Made by a program: the position numbers and the translations under genes. Positions 51,017-59,175 of a stretch of DNA of 64,000 nucleotides are shown one piece after another. Location: NCBI GenBank assembly GCA_900548145.1, contig URJB01000001.1, forward strand, positions 124,001-188,000, written 5' to 3'. A model generated the notes under the pieces. It was not told the DNA's origin and searched no databases. It saw only the letters and a program-made list of their open reading frames with translations. Within the stretch, counting starts at the first letter, position 1, and each line of letters opens with the position of its first letter. Source of the DNA: an uncultured Eubacteriales bacterium. Its GTDB lineage: Bacteria; Bacillota; Clostridia; Christensenellales; Aristaeellaceae.

Positions 51017-52360
51017 ATGAGTTCCGTTTATCGCTTCCCGGGGGGGATCCATCCGCAGGAAGGCGTTGGCGGCAAGGCGGCGACGGCTCGTCTTCCTATT
51101 GTTGAAGTGCCTCAGCCGTCGCGCGTGGCCATCCCGCTTCAACAGCATATTGGCGCGCCCTGCAAGCCGTTGGTTCAAAAGGGCGATACGGTCAAGGCAG
51201 GCCAGAAAATAGGGGAGCCTGTCGGCTTTGTCAGTGCGGCGGTTCACGCTTCTATTTCCGGCAAGGTGGTGGATGTGCTTCCCTGCATCGTAGCAAACGG
51301 AACCCAGGTCAATTCCGTTGTGATTGACAATGATTTTCAAGATACATGGGTGGAACTTCATCCTGTAGTCGACCCTGAAAATTTGAACGCCAAAGAATTG
51401 GCCGATCTGTGCCGTGAAATGGGTATCGTCGGTATGGGCGGCGCTACCTTCCCGACTGCGGTAAAACTTTCCGTCCCCGAAGGGAAAAAAGTAGATACGT
51501 TGGTCATCAACGGTGCGGAATGTGAGCCTTATCTTTCGGCGGATCATCGGCTGATGCTGGAAAAATCGGAAGAGATCGTGCAGGGGATCGAGATTGTTCG
51601 CCGTGCACTTTCTATTTCTGCGGTCAAAATCGGCATTGAAAGCAACAAGCCGGACGCGATCGAAATGATGAAAAAAGCCTGCGATGGTCACGAAGGCATA
51701 GAGATCGTTTCTCTTCCTGCCCGCTACCCGCAGGGCGGTGAAAAGCAGCTGGTTTATGCGTTGACCGGCCGTAAAGTACGCAATGGCGCGCTTCCGCTGG
51801 ATATCGGCGTGATCGTGCTGAACGTGGACACGTGTTACGTGATTCGGCGCGCCGTCTATGAGGGCCGTCCCGTTGTCGATCGTGTCCTCACCGTAGGGGG
51901 AACCGTACAGAAACCGGCCAACTATCTGGCCCGTATCGGTTCACCGGTAGAGTGGTTTCTCGATACCTCCGGCGGGCTCCTGCCCGAAACGCGAATGTTG
52001 ATCTACGGCGGCCCCATGATGGGTATGGCCATCAGCCGGGAAGATATTCCCGTTACCAAGGGCTGCAGCGGCATTCTGGCATTGGACAAGCTCAGCGCAT
52101 TGGAAGAAGAAGGGCCGTGCATCCGCTGCGGCCGCTGTGTGGACGCGTGCCCCATGCTGTTGTCTCCGACCCAAATTGATCAGTGTATGCGCAAAGACCT
52201 TTACGAGGACGCGGAAGCGCTGGGCGTCATGAACTGTATGGAATGCGGTGCGTGCTCCTGGAGCTGCCCGTCCCGGCGCAATCTGACTCAGAGCTGCCGA
52301 ATCTGCAAAAGGATCATTACCAAACGCCGCCGTGAAGCAGCCGGAAAGGGGGGCAAGTAA
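51017..52360 (+). CDS. rnfC: Rnf complex subunit C
   Basis: The NADH-binding, iron-sulfur subunit of the Rnf complex, which couples electron flow between ferredoxin and NAD to ion pumping. The 447 residues include GMGGATFPTAVKL and INGAECEPYLSADHRLML (about 155-185), a flavin/NADH region, and two [4Fe-4S] motifs near the C-terminus: C368, C371, C374, C378 and C407, C410, C413, C417. The first gene of rnfCDEAB. AGGAAGG lies before the ATG. Confidence 0.95.
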   Translation: MSSVYRFPGGIHPQEGVGGKAATARLPIVEVPQPSRVAIPLQQHIGAPCKPLVQKGDTVKAGQKIGEPVGFVSAAVHASISGKVVDVLPCIVANGTQVNSVVIDNDFQDTWVELHPVVDPENLNAKELADLCREMGIVGMGGATFPTAVKLSVPEGKKVDTLVINGAECEPYLSADHRLMLEKSEEIVQGIEIVRRALSISAVKIGIESNKPDAIEMMKKACDGHEGIEIVSLPARYPQGGEKQLVYALTGRKVRNGALPLDIGVIVLNVDTCYVIRRAVYEGRPVVDRVLTVGGTVQKPANYLARIGSPVEWFLDTSGGLLPETRMLIYGGPMMGMAISREDIPVTKGCSGILALDKLSALEEEGPCIRCGRCVDACPMLLSPTQIDQCMRKDLYEDAEALGVMNCMECGACSWSCPSRRNLTQSCRICKRIITKRRREAAGKGGK

Positions 52361-52363
52361 TCC

Positions 52364-53389
52364 ATGCAACGGAAACTTGTGGTTTCATCGTCGCCGTTCC
52401 TCCGAAACCAACGGGTCACGACCCGCGGCCTGATGCTGGACGTAGTCATCGCCCTGCTCCCGACCGCGCTGGCAGCCGTTTGGTTCTTTGGCCGTCAGGC
52501 ACTTTCCCTGATTCTGGTATCGGTACTTTTCGCCGTCGGAAGCGAATGGCTATTTGAAAAAATTTTTCATAAAAAGTCCACCATCGGCGACCTGAGCGCT
52601 GTCGTGACCGGCCTGTTGCTGGCGTTCAATCTGCCAGCAGGCGCTCCCTGGTGGGTGGCGGCGGTCGGCTCGGTGCTGGCCATTGTGCTGGTCAAGCAAT
52701 TTTTCGGCGGGCTGGGTCAAAATTTCATGAATCCCGCACTGGCTGCGCGGACGATCCTCATGCTGTCCTGGACGGCGCTGATGAACCAGACAGTCGCCCC
52801 TCATGCGGGTCAGCTGTTCGGCCTTGGCCGCGAAGCTGCAGACGCTGTTGCCATGGCAACGCCGCTGGCAAAAAATGCGGGCAGTTTCACCCTGTGGCAG
52901 CTTTTCAGCGGCAATATTCCCGGTATGTTGGGTGAAACCTGCAAATTAACACTGCTGCTGGGCGGCATTTACCTGATTGTCCGCGGCGTGATCGACTGGC
53001 GCATCCCGGTTTCCTTTTTGAGTACTGCATTCCTGCTATTCTGGATCCAGACGGGGACGATTTACTCCGTGGAGAGTGGTTCGCAAAACGCGCTGTATCA
53101 GCTGCTCAGCGGCGGTCTAATGCTGGGAGCTTTCTTCATGGCGACGGACTATGTTACCAGTCCCATCACCAAGCCGGGGCGCTGGATCATGGGGATCGGC
53201 TGTGCGCTGATTCTCTTTGTGGTACGCTTCTATAACGCCGGTTATCCAGAAGGCTGTTCCTTCGGCATTCTGTTTATGAACGTGCTCACGCCGCTCATTG
53301 ACAAGCTGACCATGCGCAAACCCTTCGGTTACGTTCGTCCCGCCAAGGAAGTCAAGGACACGCAGGGGAAGGAGGGGGCCAAGGCATGA
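52364..53389 (+). CDS. rnfD: Rnf complex subunit D
   Basis: A 341-residue integral membrane subunit with about ten helices and, in the family, a covalently bound FMN on a threonine. The NqrB/RnfD opening (SSPFLRNQRVTTRGLMLDVVIALLP) and QNFMNPALAARTIL are clear. At the flavin site the sequence is DAVAMATPLAK (160-170): Asp160 and the Ala-Thr pair (Thr166) remain, but the usual Ser/Thr and Gly of the ApbE motif DxxSGAT are Ala163 and Met164. It overlaps rnfE by 4 nt, so no rnfG lies between them. Confidence 0.93.
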   Translation: MQRKLVVSSSPFLRNQRVTTRGLMLDVVIALLPTALAAVWFFGRQALSLILVSVLFAVGSEWLFEKIFHKKSTIGDLSAVVTGLLLAFNLPAGAPWWVAAVGSVLAIVLVKQFFGGLGQNFMNPALAARTILMLSWTALMNQTVAPHAGQLFGLGREAADAVAMATPLAKNAGSFTLWQLFSGNIPGMLGETCKLTLLLGGIYLIVRGVIDWRIPVSFLSTAFLLFWIQTGTIYSVESGSQNALYQLLSGGLMLGAFFMATDYVTSPITKPGRWIMGIGCALILFVVRFYNAGYPEGCSFGILFMNVLTPLIDKLTMRKPFGYVRPAKEVKDTQGKEGAKA

Positions 53390-54024
53390 AAATCAAAGAG
53401 CTTCGCAAAGTCTTTATGAACGGCATTCTCAATGAGAATCCTACTTTCCGTCTGCTGCTTGGCATGTGTCCCACCCTTGCAATCTCCAAGGCCGCTTCCA
53501 GTGGCTTGGGCATGGGACTGGCGGCCACTTTCGTGCTGGTGTTCTCCAATCTGGTGATCTCACTTCTGCGGAATATCATCCCTGAAAAGGTGCGTATTCC
53601 CAGCTTCGTGGTCGTTATCGCCACTTTCGTTACCATCATCGACCTGCTGATCAAAGCTTTTCTGCCGTCCATGTCCTCTACACTGGGCATTTACATTCCT
53701 CTGATTGTGGTGAACTGCATCATCTTCGCACGGGCGGAAGCCTTTGCTTTCAAAAATCCTCCGCTGCCTTCCGTGGCGGACGGTTTGGGAATGGGGCTTG
53801 GTTTTACGCTGGCGCTGACGATTCTTTCTTCCATTCGGGAATGTGTCGGGCTTGGCACCATTTTCGGCGTTCAGGTCATGCCCGCCAGCTATCAGCCTAT
53901 GGCCTTCGCCCAGACTTCGTCCGGCGGGTTCGTTTTCCTGGGCCTGCTTCTGCTGGTAGTCAACGCCCTGACGGAAGCCATTGCTAAACACAAAAGGGAA
54001 AAGGCAAAGGAGGAGATCGCATGA
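53386..54024 (+). CDS. rnfE: Rnf complex subunit E
   Basis: A 212-residue membrane subunit with six helices, homologous to NqrD and RnfA. Family strings: FMNGILNENPTFRLLLGMCPTLA, YIPLIVVNCIIFARAEAFA and DGLGMGLGFTLALTILSSIRE. The inverted-topology partner RnfA follows with a 4-nt overlap; in the complex the two hold a buried iron-sulfur cluster between half-helices with conserved cysteines (CPTL here). Overlap with rnfD upstream makes the operon contiguous without rnfG. Confidence 0.95.
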   Translation: MKIKELRKVFMNGILNENPTFRLLLGMCPTLAISKAASSGLGMGLAATFVLVFSNLVISLLRNIIPEKVRIPSFVVVIATFVTIIDLLIKAFLPSMSSTLGIYIPLIVVNCIIFARAEAFAFKNPPLPSVADGLGMGLGFTLALTILSSIRECVGLGTIFGVQVMPASYQPMAFAQTSSGGFVFLGLLLLVVNALTEAIAKHKREKAKEEIA

Positions 54025-54596
54025 ATAACCTGCTTCTGATCGTAGTGGGAAGTGTGCTGGTCAACAACTTTGTCATGTCGCAGTTTCTGGGCATCTGTCC
54101 GTTCCTCGGCGTTTCCAAGAAGTCCGAAACTGCGCTGGGCATGGGATTGGCCGTTACTTTCGTCATGACTATCGCCTCGTTTTTCACTTACATTATCGAA
54201 AATTATCTGCTGATCCCGTTGCATTTGGAATTTATGCAGACCATCGCTTTCATTCTGGTGATTGCCGCGCTGGTGCAGATCGTGGAGCTGGCGCTGAAAA
54301 AGCTGAGTCATTCGCTGTATCAGGCCTTGGGCGTATATCTGCCGCTGATCACCACCAACTGTGCGGTGTTGGGCGTGGCGCTTCTGAACTCCCGGCAAGG
54401 CTACAATCTGATCGAATCCGTGGTCAACGGCTTCAGCGCCGCTATCGGCTTCACGCTGGCGATCGTCATTTTCGCCAACATTCGGGAACGGCTGGCCCGT
54501 AGCAATATGCCCAAATGGATGGAGGGCTTTCCCGGCGCGCTGATCATTGCAGGTCTGATGTCCCTTGCTTTCCAAGGCTTTTCGGGACTGCTGTAA
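54021..54596 (+). CDS. rnfA: Rnf complex subunit A
   Basis: A 191-residue membrane subunit with six helices, homologous to NqrE. It reads VLVNNFVMSQFLGICPFLGVSKKSETALGMGLAVTFV in family style (LGICPFLG with the cluster cysteine), then YLPLITTNCAVLGVALLN and GFTLAIVIFANIRERL. It overlaps rnfE by 4 nt and is followed by rnfB after 24 nt. Confidence 0.96.
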   Translation: MNNLLLIVVGSVLVNNFVMSQFLGICPFLGVSKKSETALGMGLAVTFVMTIASFFTYIIENYLLIPLHLEFMQTIAFILVIAALVQIVELALKKLSHSLYQALGVYLPLITTNCAVLGVALLNSRQGYNLIESVVNGFSAAIGFTLAIVIFANIRERLARSNMPKWMEGFPGALIIAGLMSLAFQGFSGLL

Positions 54597-54620
54597 GGGG
54601 AAAGGAGAGGGCGATAACAT

Positions 54621-55673
54621 ATGACGATGATTTTGATGGCGGCATTGGTGCTCGGCGGTCTCGGTCTGCTTTTTGGTCTGCTGCTCACCCTCGCCAATAA
54701 GGTATTCGAGGTTCCCAGCGATCCGCGCAGAGACGCGGTGCGAAACTGTCTGCCCGGCGCAAACTGCGGCGGCTGCGGATATGCAGGCTGCGATGCGCTG
54801 GCCGATGCCATTGCACAGGGGAAAGCGCCCGTAAACGCCTGTCCCGTCGGTGGGGCAGCTGTGGCCAAACAGGTGGCGGAAATCATGGGCGTAGAGGACG
54901 CGCCCTCCGAAACCCGGAACGTTGCCACCGTGGTTTGTCAGGGAACGCTGGATCGCTGCAAAACCAAATTTCCCTATCACGGCATTCAGGACTGTGTGGC
55001 CGCCACGCTGGTCAACGATGGCAATCGGGCCTGCAAGTATGCCTGTCTAGGATTAGGCACGTGTGTCAGAGCCTGTAAATTCGATGCGATCCACATTGAT
55101 GAATATTCGAAAATCGCTAAAGTTGACCCGGAAAAATGCCAGAGCTGCGGGGCGTGTGTGAAAGCCTGTCCGAAAGAAGTACTGAGTCTTCAGCCGGAGA
55201 CCCTGCCTGTGCGGCTGCTTTGCCGCGCCGCGGAAGAAGGCTTTCTGGTCAGCGATAACTGCAAGATCGGTTGTATTGGCTGTGAACTGTGCAAGGATGC
55301 CTGTAAATTCGACGCGATCACCATTCAGAACCATTTGCCGGTCATCGACCGGGAAAAATGCACCAGCTGCATGATGTGTGCTGAAACTTGCCCCACGGGA
55401 GCCATCTGGGGCGACTTTGACAATCGAAAAATTGCAGCGATTGACCGTGATCTTTGTATAGGATGCACAATTTGTAAACGGACGTGCAGGTTTGAAGCGA
55501 TTTCCGGCGAATTGAAACAAGTGCACGAGGTCAACGAAGCCTGCACTGGCTGCGGCGAGTGTGTGAAGAAGTGCCCCAAAAAGGCGATCACACTGAGCGT
55601 CCGCAAGCATGTGCGCGACGCAAACGCCAAAGTCGGAACCACCATGGTGGAACCGGCCGTTCCAAAGGAGTAA
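54621..55673 (+). CDS. rnfB: Rnf complex subunit B (polyferredoxin)
   Basis: The ferredoxin-accepting subunit, 350 residues. One N-terminal membrane helix (about 2-22) is followed by the CxxCxxC...C module (NCGGCGYAGCDALADAI, about 50-66) and then six ferredoxin-like cysteine motifs, among them CQSCGACVKACPK, CTSCMMCAETCPT, CIGCTICKRTC and CTGCGECVKKCPK. This multi-cluster form is typical of clostridial Rnf and longer than the about 190-residue proteobacterial one. AAAGGAG precedes the ATG. Confidence 0.96.
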   Translation: MTMILMAALVLGGLGLLFGLLLTLANKVFEVPSDPRRDAVRNCLPGANCGGCGYAGCDALADAIAQGKAPVNACPVGGAAVAKQVAEIMGVEDAPSETRNVATVVCQGTLDRCKTKFPYHGIQDCVAATLVNDGNRACKYACLGLGTCVRACKFDAIHIDEYSKIAKVDPEKCQSCGACVKACPKEVLSLQPETLPVRLLCRAAEEGFLVSDNCKIGCIGCELCKDACKFDAITIQNHLPVIDREKCTSCMMCAETCPTGAIWGDFDNRKIAAIDRDLCIGCTICKRTCRFEAISGELKQVHEVNEACTGCGECVKKCPKKAITLSVRKHVRDANAKVGTTMVEPAVPKE

Positions 55674-55697
55674 ACCTCGTGGCCTGGGATGAATCTC

Positions 55698-55718
55698 CCG
55701 GGCCCTTTTCAGGCCCGG
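55698..55718 (+). repeat. Hairpin before proC
   Basis: CCGGGCC (55698-55704) pairs with GGCCCGG (55712-55718) around CTTTTCA, ending 10 nt before the proC ribosome site. There is no U-run, so it is more likely a barrier or stability element than a terminator. Confidence 0.4.
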
Positions 55719-55740
55719 ATCACAAAGGAGGAGCACCACT

Positions 55741-56574
55741 ATGAAATTCGGCGTTATCGGAATGGGCAACATGGGTTCCACCATTCTTAAGGCCGCCATT
55801 CAAAGCGACTACGTGAAGGCCTACGAAACCAATATTTATGACGTTAACCCCGATCAGTGCAAAAAATTCAGCGACGTTTATGCGGTGAACGTCATGGAGA
55901 GCAACCTGCAGCTGGTAAAGGAAAGCGACTTTATCCTGCTGGCGGTCAAGCCCCAGTACATGAAGGGCTTGCTTCAGGAAATTCAGCGTCATGTGCGCAA
56001 CAAGCGTCTGATTTCCATTGCCGCAGGCTGGACGATGGAAATGCTGCAGGATGGTCTGCTGGTTCATGATACCGGGACGCAGCTGTTGAGAGTCATGCCG
56101 AATACGCCCGCGCTGGTGGGGGAAGGCTATACTGCTTTCTGTGAAGAGACCACCTTCAACGGCCCGTCCCTCAAATGGGCGAAAGGGCTGTTCTCCTGCC
56201 TCGGTATGGTTCAATCTTTCCCGGAGAGCCTGTTCGACGCCGTCGTTGCAACCACCAGCAGCAGCCCGGCGTATGTATACATGTTTATCGAGGCTATGGC
56301 AGACGGTGCCGTGAAGCTGGGCTTGCCGCGGAAAGTAGCCATTCAGGCTGCAGCCCAGGCGGTTTTAGGTTCTGCGAAAATGGTTCTTTGCTCCGGCGAA
56401 CACCCGGCACAGCTAAAGGATAATGTATGTTCGCCTGCAGGAACCACCATCGAGGCGGTCGGCGTATTGGAAAAGAGCGGATTCCGCGGCATTATCATGA
56501 ACGCGATGGACGCTTGTGCCCAGAAAAATCGCAAATTCGCCCAAGCCTATGAACGGAGAAAGAACGAACGATGA
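55741..56574 (+). CDS. proC: Pyrroline-5-carboxylate reductase
   Basis: Last step of proline synthesis: reduces pyrroline-5-carboxylate with NAD(P)H. The 277 residues have the Rossmann motif VIGMGNMGSTI at 4-14, LLAVKPQYMK, RVMPNTPALVGEGYTAF and the C-terminal KDNVCSPAGTTIEAVGVLEKSGFRG. AAAGGAGGAG precedes the ATG. It follows rnfB by 67 nt and overlaps rnhA by 4 nt. proA is elsewhere in the window. Confidence 0.96.
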   Translation: MKFGVIGMGNMGSTILKAAIQSDYVKAYETNIYDVNPDQCKKFSDVYAVNVMESNLQLVKESDFILLAVKPQYMKGLLQEIQRHVRNKRLISIAAGWTMEMLQDGLLVHDTGTQLLRVMPNTPALVGEGYTAFCEETTFNGPSLKWAKGLFSCLGMVQSFPESLFDAVVATTSSSPAYVYMFIEAMADGAVKLGLPRKVAIQAAAQAVLGSAKMVLCSGEHPAQLKDNVCSPAGTTIEAVGVLEKSGFRGIIMNAMDACAQKNRKFAQAYERRKNER

Positions 56575-57056
56575 GCGAAGTCAAAGCAAAGAAACAAGTC
56601 ACCTTGTATACAGACGGAGCCTGTTCCGGCAATCCCGGGCCGGGCGGTTGGGGCTGCATATTGAGCTTTCAGGGCAAAACAAAGGAAATGTCCGGCTTCA
56701 TGGCAGATACCACCAACAATCGGATGGAAATCTTCGCGGTCATCAGCGGCCTTGGAGCGCTGAAAGAGCCCTGTATTGTGGACGTCTATTCCGATTCAGC
56801 CTACACGGTGAATGCTTTCCGACAGGGGTGGCTGGATAACTGGCAGAAAAACGGCTGGAAAAACAGCAAAAAAGAACCGGTCGAAAATATGGATCTCTGG
56901 AAGCTGCTTTTGCAGATCATCAAGCTGAAAAAGCATGAGGTGACGTTCCATAAGGTGAAGGGACACGCGGACAATCCGTGGAACAATCGCTGTGACGAGT
57001 TAGCCACTTCGGCGATCGCGGAATACCGCCGGATTAACGGTGGGGAAGAAGCCTGA
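56571..57056 (+). CDS. rnhA: Ribonuclease HI
   Basis: Cuts RNA in RNA-DNA hybrids. The 161 residues contain the catalytic acids D15 (LYTDGACSGNPGPGGWG), E53 (NNRMEIFAV), D75 (VYSDSAYTV) and D142 (NRCDELA), and the HKVKGHADN loop. The basic handle region (NWQKNGWKNSKKEP) is present. It overlaps proC (ATGA) and is followed by a strong terminator. Confidence 0.96.
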   Translation: MSEVKAKKQVTLYTDGACSGNPGPGGWGCILSFQGKTKEMSGFMADTTNNRMEIFAVISGLGALKEPCIVDVYSDSAYTVNAFRQGWLDNWQKNGWKNSKKEPVENMDLWKLLLQIIKLKKHEVTFHKVKGHADNPWNNRCDELATSAIAEYRRINGGEEA

Positions 57057-57073
57057 AATTCCAAAAAACTTTT

Positions 57074-57107
57074 TCCGACGTACAGTTACGTGCGTCGGAT
57101 TTTTTCT
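57074..57107 (+). terminator. Terminator after rnhA
   Basis: TCCGACG (57074-57080) pairs with CGTCGGA (57093-57099), followed by TTTTTTCT. Confidence 0.88.
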
Positions 57108-57182
57108 ATGTATTTAAAAAACAAAAAAGATTATACAACGAAAAATAAAATTTTGTCGCACTGGCAGTTCTCAAACCCGGCC

Positions 57183-57211
57183 TTGACGCAAAGGGGAGAA
57201 GATGATATACT
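57183..57211 (+). promoter_or_regulatory. Promoter of the tyrosine recombinase gene
   Basis: -35 TTGACG (57183-57188), 17-bp spacer, -10 TATACT (57206-57211). The leader of about 75 nt contains CTTTTCG...CGAAAAG (57221-57227 and 57255-57261), a possible stem. Confidence 0.75.
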
Positions 57212-57292
57212 CAAATAAATCTTTTCGCTAAAGAATACTTTTACGAAAAGATATGTATCAAAACGACGTAATCGGAAAGGAAACGACTGCTT

Positions 57293-58450
57293 ATGGCTTC
57301 AGAGAACTATCAGGAGCATTTGGCTGCCGAACGAACGGAACGCACCCGCAAAATGCTTCAATCGCTTCCGCTTTCCTGTACGGACTTCATTACGTCTATT
57401 GCCATGACAACCAGCCCATTGACGCGTCTGGCATACACGATCGATTTAGGGACGTTTTGCGAATTTGCCTCCCGGGAAATCCCCTATTACGCTGAAAAAA
57501 AGCCGTCAGAATGGACGGATGCGGATATCGACCATTTCACAGGAAGAGATCTGCGCACCTATGCCGATTACCTGACCCTCTATTTCAAGGACGAGACGCT
57601 TTCAGAAGACGGAACGCCTCCGAAAGCAATGCGCAATCACGAATGCGGCGTTATGCGGAAATTGTCGACACTTCGGTCGTATTTCGATTTTCTGTTCAAG
57701 GCCGAGAGAATTTCTTCGAATATCGCCGCGTTGGTTTCGCTGCCAAAGCTTCATGAAAAGCCGATTCTATATCTGATCAACGAAGAAGTAGATCGGCTGC
57801 TGAGCGTTGCCTCTGACGGTGCAGCCCTGACGGAGCGTCAACAGAAGTTCCACAAGCTGACCAAGACCCGGGACGTGGCGATCCTGATGCTTTTCCTCGG
57901 AACGGGTATGCGCGTCAGCGAATGCGTCGGCGTAAACATCGACGATTTGGATTTTCATTTGAATGCGGTTTTGGTCACGCGCAAGGGCGGAAATCAGGTC
58001 ATTCTGTATTTTCCGCAGGAAGTGGCCGACGCGCTGAAGGCCTATCTGGAAGAACGCAAGCTTATCCAGACGGATAAGGCCAACGAAAACGCCCTGTTTC
58101 TTTCCCTTCAAAAAAAGCGGATGACTCAGCGGGCAGTCCAGATCATGGTCAAAAAATACTGTGCGATCGCCGTGCCGCTGAAAAAACGCATGAGTCCCCA
58201 TAAGCTGCGAAGCACCTATGCCACACGACTCTATCATGAAACGGAGGATATTTATCTGGTGGCGGACGCCTTGGGCCATTCGGACGTGAACACGACCCGG
58301 AAGCATTATGCCGCCATGAGCGATCAGCGCCGTCGCGAAGCCGCGCGTAACGTGCATCTGCCGGAAATGGACAATCAGACGAATACCAATGATGAAAATC
58401 GTCTGAAAATGGAAAAACAGGCAGGAAAAACACCGGAAATGGATTCCTGA
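57293..58450 (+). CDS. Tyrosine recombinase (XerC/D-like)
   Basis: A 385-residue tyrosine recombinase. The N-terminal SAM-like DNA-binding domain (about 30-150) is longer than in XerC/D, and the catalytic domain (about 165-350) has the full set of residues: Arg in GTGMRVSECVG, Lys in VTRKGGN, HKLRST (His and Arg), LGHSDVNTTRKHY with His and the nucleophile Tyr. A polar tail rich in Asn, Glu and Lys follows. It lies alone with its own promoter, between rnhA and lexA, with no phage or transposon genes near; a chromosomal (Xer or developmental) role is therefore more likely than an integrase, but is not shown. Confidence 0.88.
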   Translation: MASENYQEHLAAERTERTRKMLQSLPLSCTDFITSIAMTTSPLTRLAYTIDLGTFCEFASREIPYYAEKKPSEWTDADIDHFTGRDLRTYADYLTLYFKDETLSEDGTPPKAMRNHECGVMRKLSTLRSYFDFLFKAERISSNIAALVSLPKLHEKPILYLINEEVDRLLSVASDGAALTERQQKFHKLTKTRDVAILMLFLGTGMRVSECVGVNIDDLDFHLNAVLVTRKGGNQVILYFPQEVADALKAYLEERKLIQTDKANENALFLSLQKKRMTQRAVQIMVKKYCAIAVPLKKRMSPHKLRSTYATRLYHETEDIYLVADALGHSDVNTTRKHYAAMSDQRRREAARNVHLPEMDNQTNTNDENRLKMEKQAGKTPEMDS

Positions 58451-58453
58451 TAG

Positions 58454-58502
58454 AAACATTCGTTCCCCAACCCTTGCCAAAAAAACTTTCTTGTGATATC
58501 CT
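58454..58502 (+). promoter_or_regulatory. lexA promoter with candidate SOS box
   Basis: -35 TTGCCA (58474-58479), 17-bp spacer, -10 TATCCT (58497-58502). Just upstream, AAAC-ATTC-GTTC (58454-58465) matches the Gram-positive LexA box GAAC-N4-GTTC except for the first base. Confidence 0.5.
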
Positions 58503-58540
58503 AAGTTTGTATTATGGAATCAGAAGGATGTGAGGTATGC

Positions 58541-59149
58541 ATGGCGAACCAGCGGGGCGACACCCAAGCCAAAATCCTCGCCTATATAGAAAAAGCCACG
58601 CTGCAGAAGGGCTATCCCCCATCTGTTCGTGAAATATGCGACGCAACCGGCCTGAAAAGCACTTCTACCGTGCACGGTCATCTGATCCGTTTGGAGAAGA
58701 AAGGCCTGTTATACCGGGATTCGATGAAACCCCGGGCTATTTCTGTCCCGTCAGATCATCAGATGTATCGGACGGAAATGATTAACGTGCCGATCGTGGG
58801 CCGTGTCAGCGCTGGCTCCCCTATTTTGGCCACGGAAAACATTGAGGACTATATTGCTTTGCCACAGAGCATGTTGGGCGAAGGCGAGCATTATGTGCTG
58901 GGCGTTCGCGGTGAAAGCATGATCGAAGCGGGCATTATGGACGGCGACTATGTAGTGGTGCGCAAGCAGCCCACGGCCTATAACGGAGATATCGTCGTCG
59001 CCATGGTGGAAGACGACGCGACCGTGAAGCGTTTTTACCGGGAAAACGGTCACTTCCGTCTTCAGCCGGAAAACTCGACCATGGAGCCAATCATTGTCCC
59101 AGAAGTAACGATTCTTGGCAAGGTCGTATCTCTGTACCGTATTTTCTGA
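58541..59149 (+). CDS. lexA: LexA repressor
   Basis: SOS-response repressor, 202 residues. The N-terminal winged helix (about 8-65) has GYPPSVREICDATGLKSTSTVHGHL. Self-cleavage occurs at Ala91-Gly92 (VSAGSPIL), with Ser126 (GESMIEAGI) and Lys163 (TVKRFYREN) as the catalytic pair. The ATG at 58541 follows GTGAGGT closely; the ATG at 58514 has no ribosome site. The candidate SOS box before its promoter suggests autoregulation. mgtC follows after 26 nt. Confidence 0.96.
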   Translation: MANQRGDTQAKILAYIEKATLQKGYPPSVREICDATGLKSTSTVHGHLIRLEKKGLLYRDSMKPRAISVPSDHQMYRTEMINVPIVGRVSAGSPILATENIEDYIALPQSMLGEGEHYVLGVRGESMIEAGIMDGDYVVVRKQPTAYNGDIVVAMVEDDATVKRFYRENGHFRLQPENSTMEPIIVPEVTILGKVVSLYRIF

Positions 59150-59175
59150 TTTTTTACGAATGGAGTTGACCCTGA

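Noticed and set aside
57293..58450. Integrated phage or genomic island at the tyrosine recombinase
   Set aside because: No phage or conjugation genes, no direct repeats or tRNA target seen, and both flanks are core genes in normal spacing.
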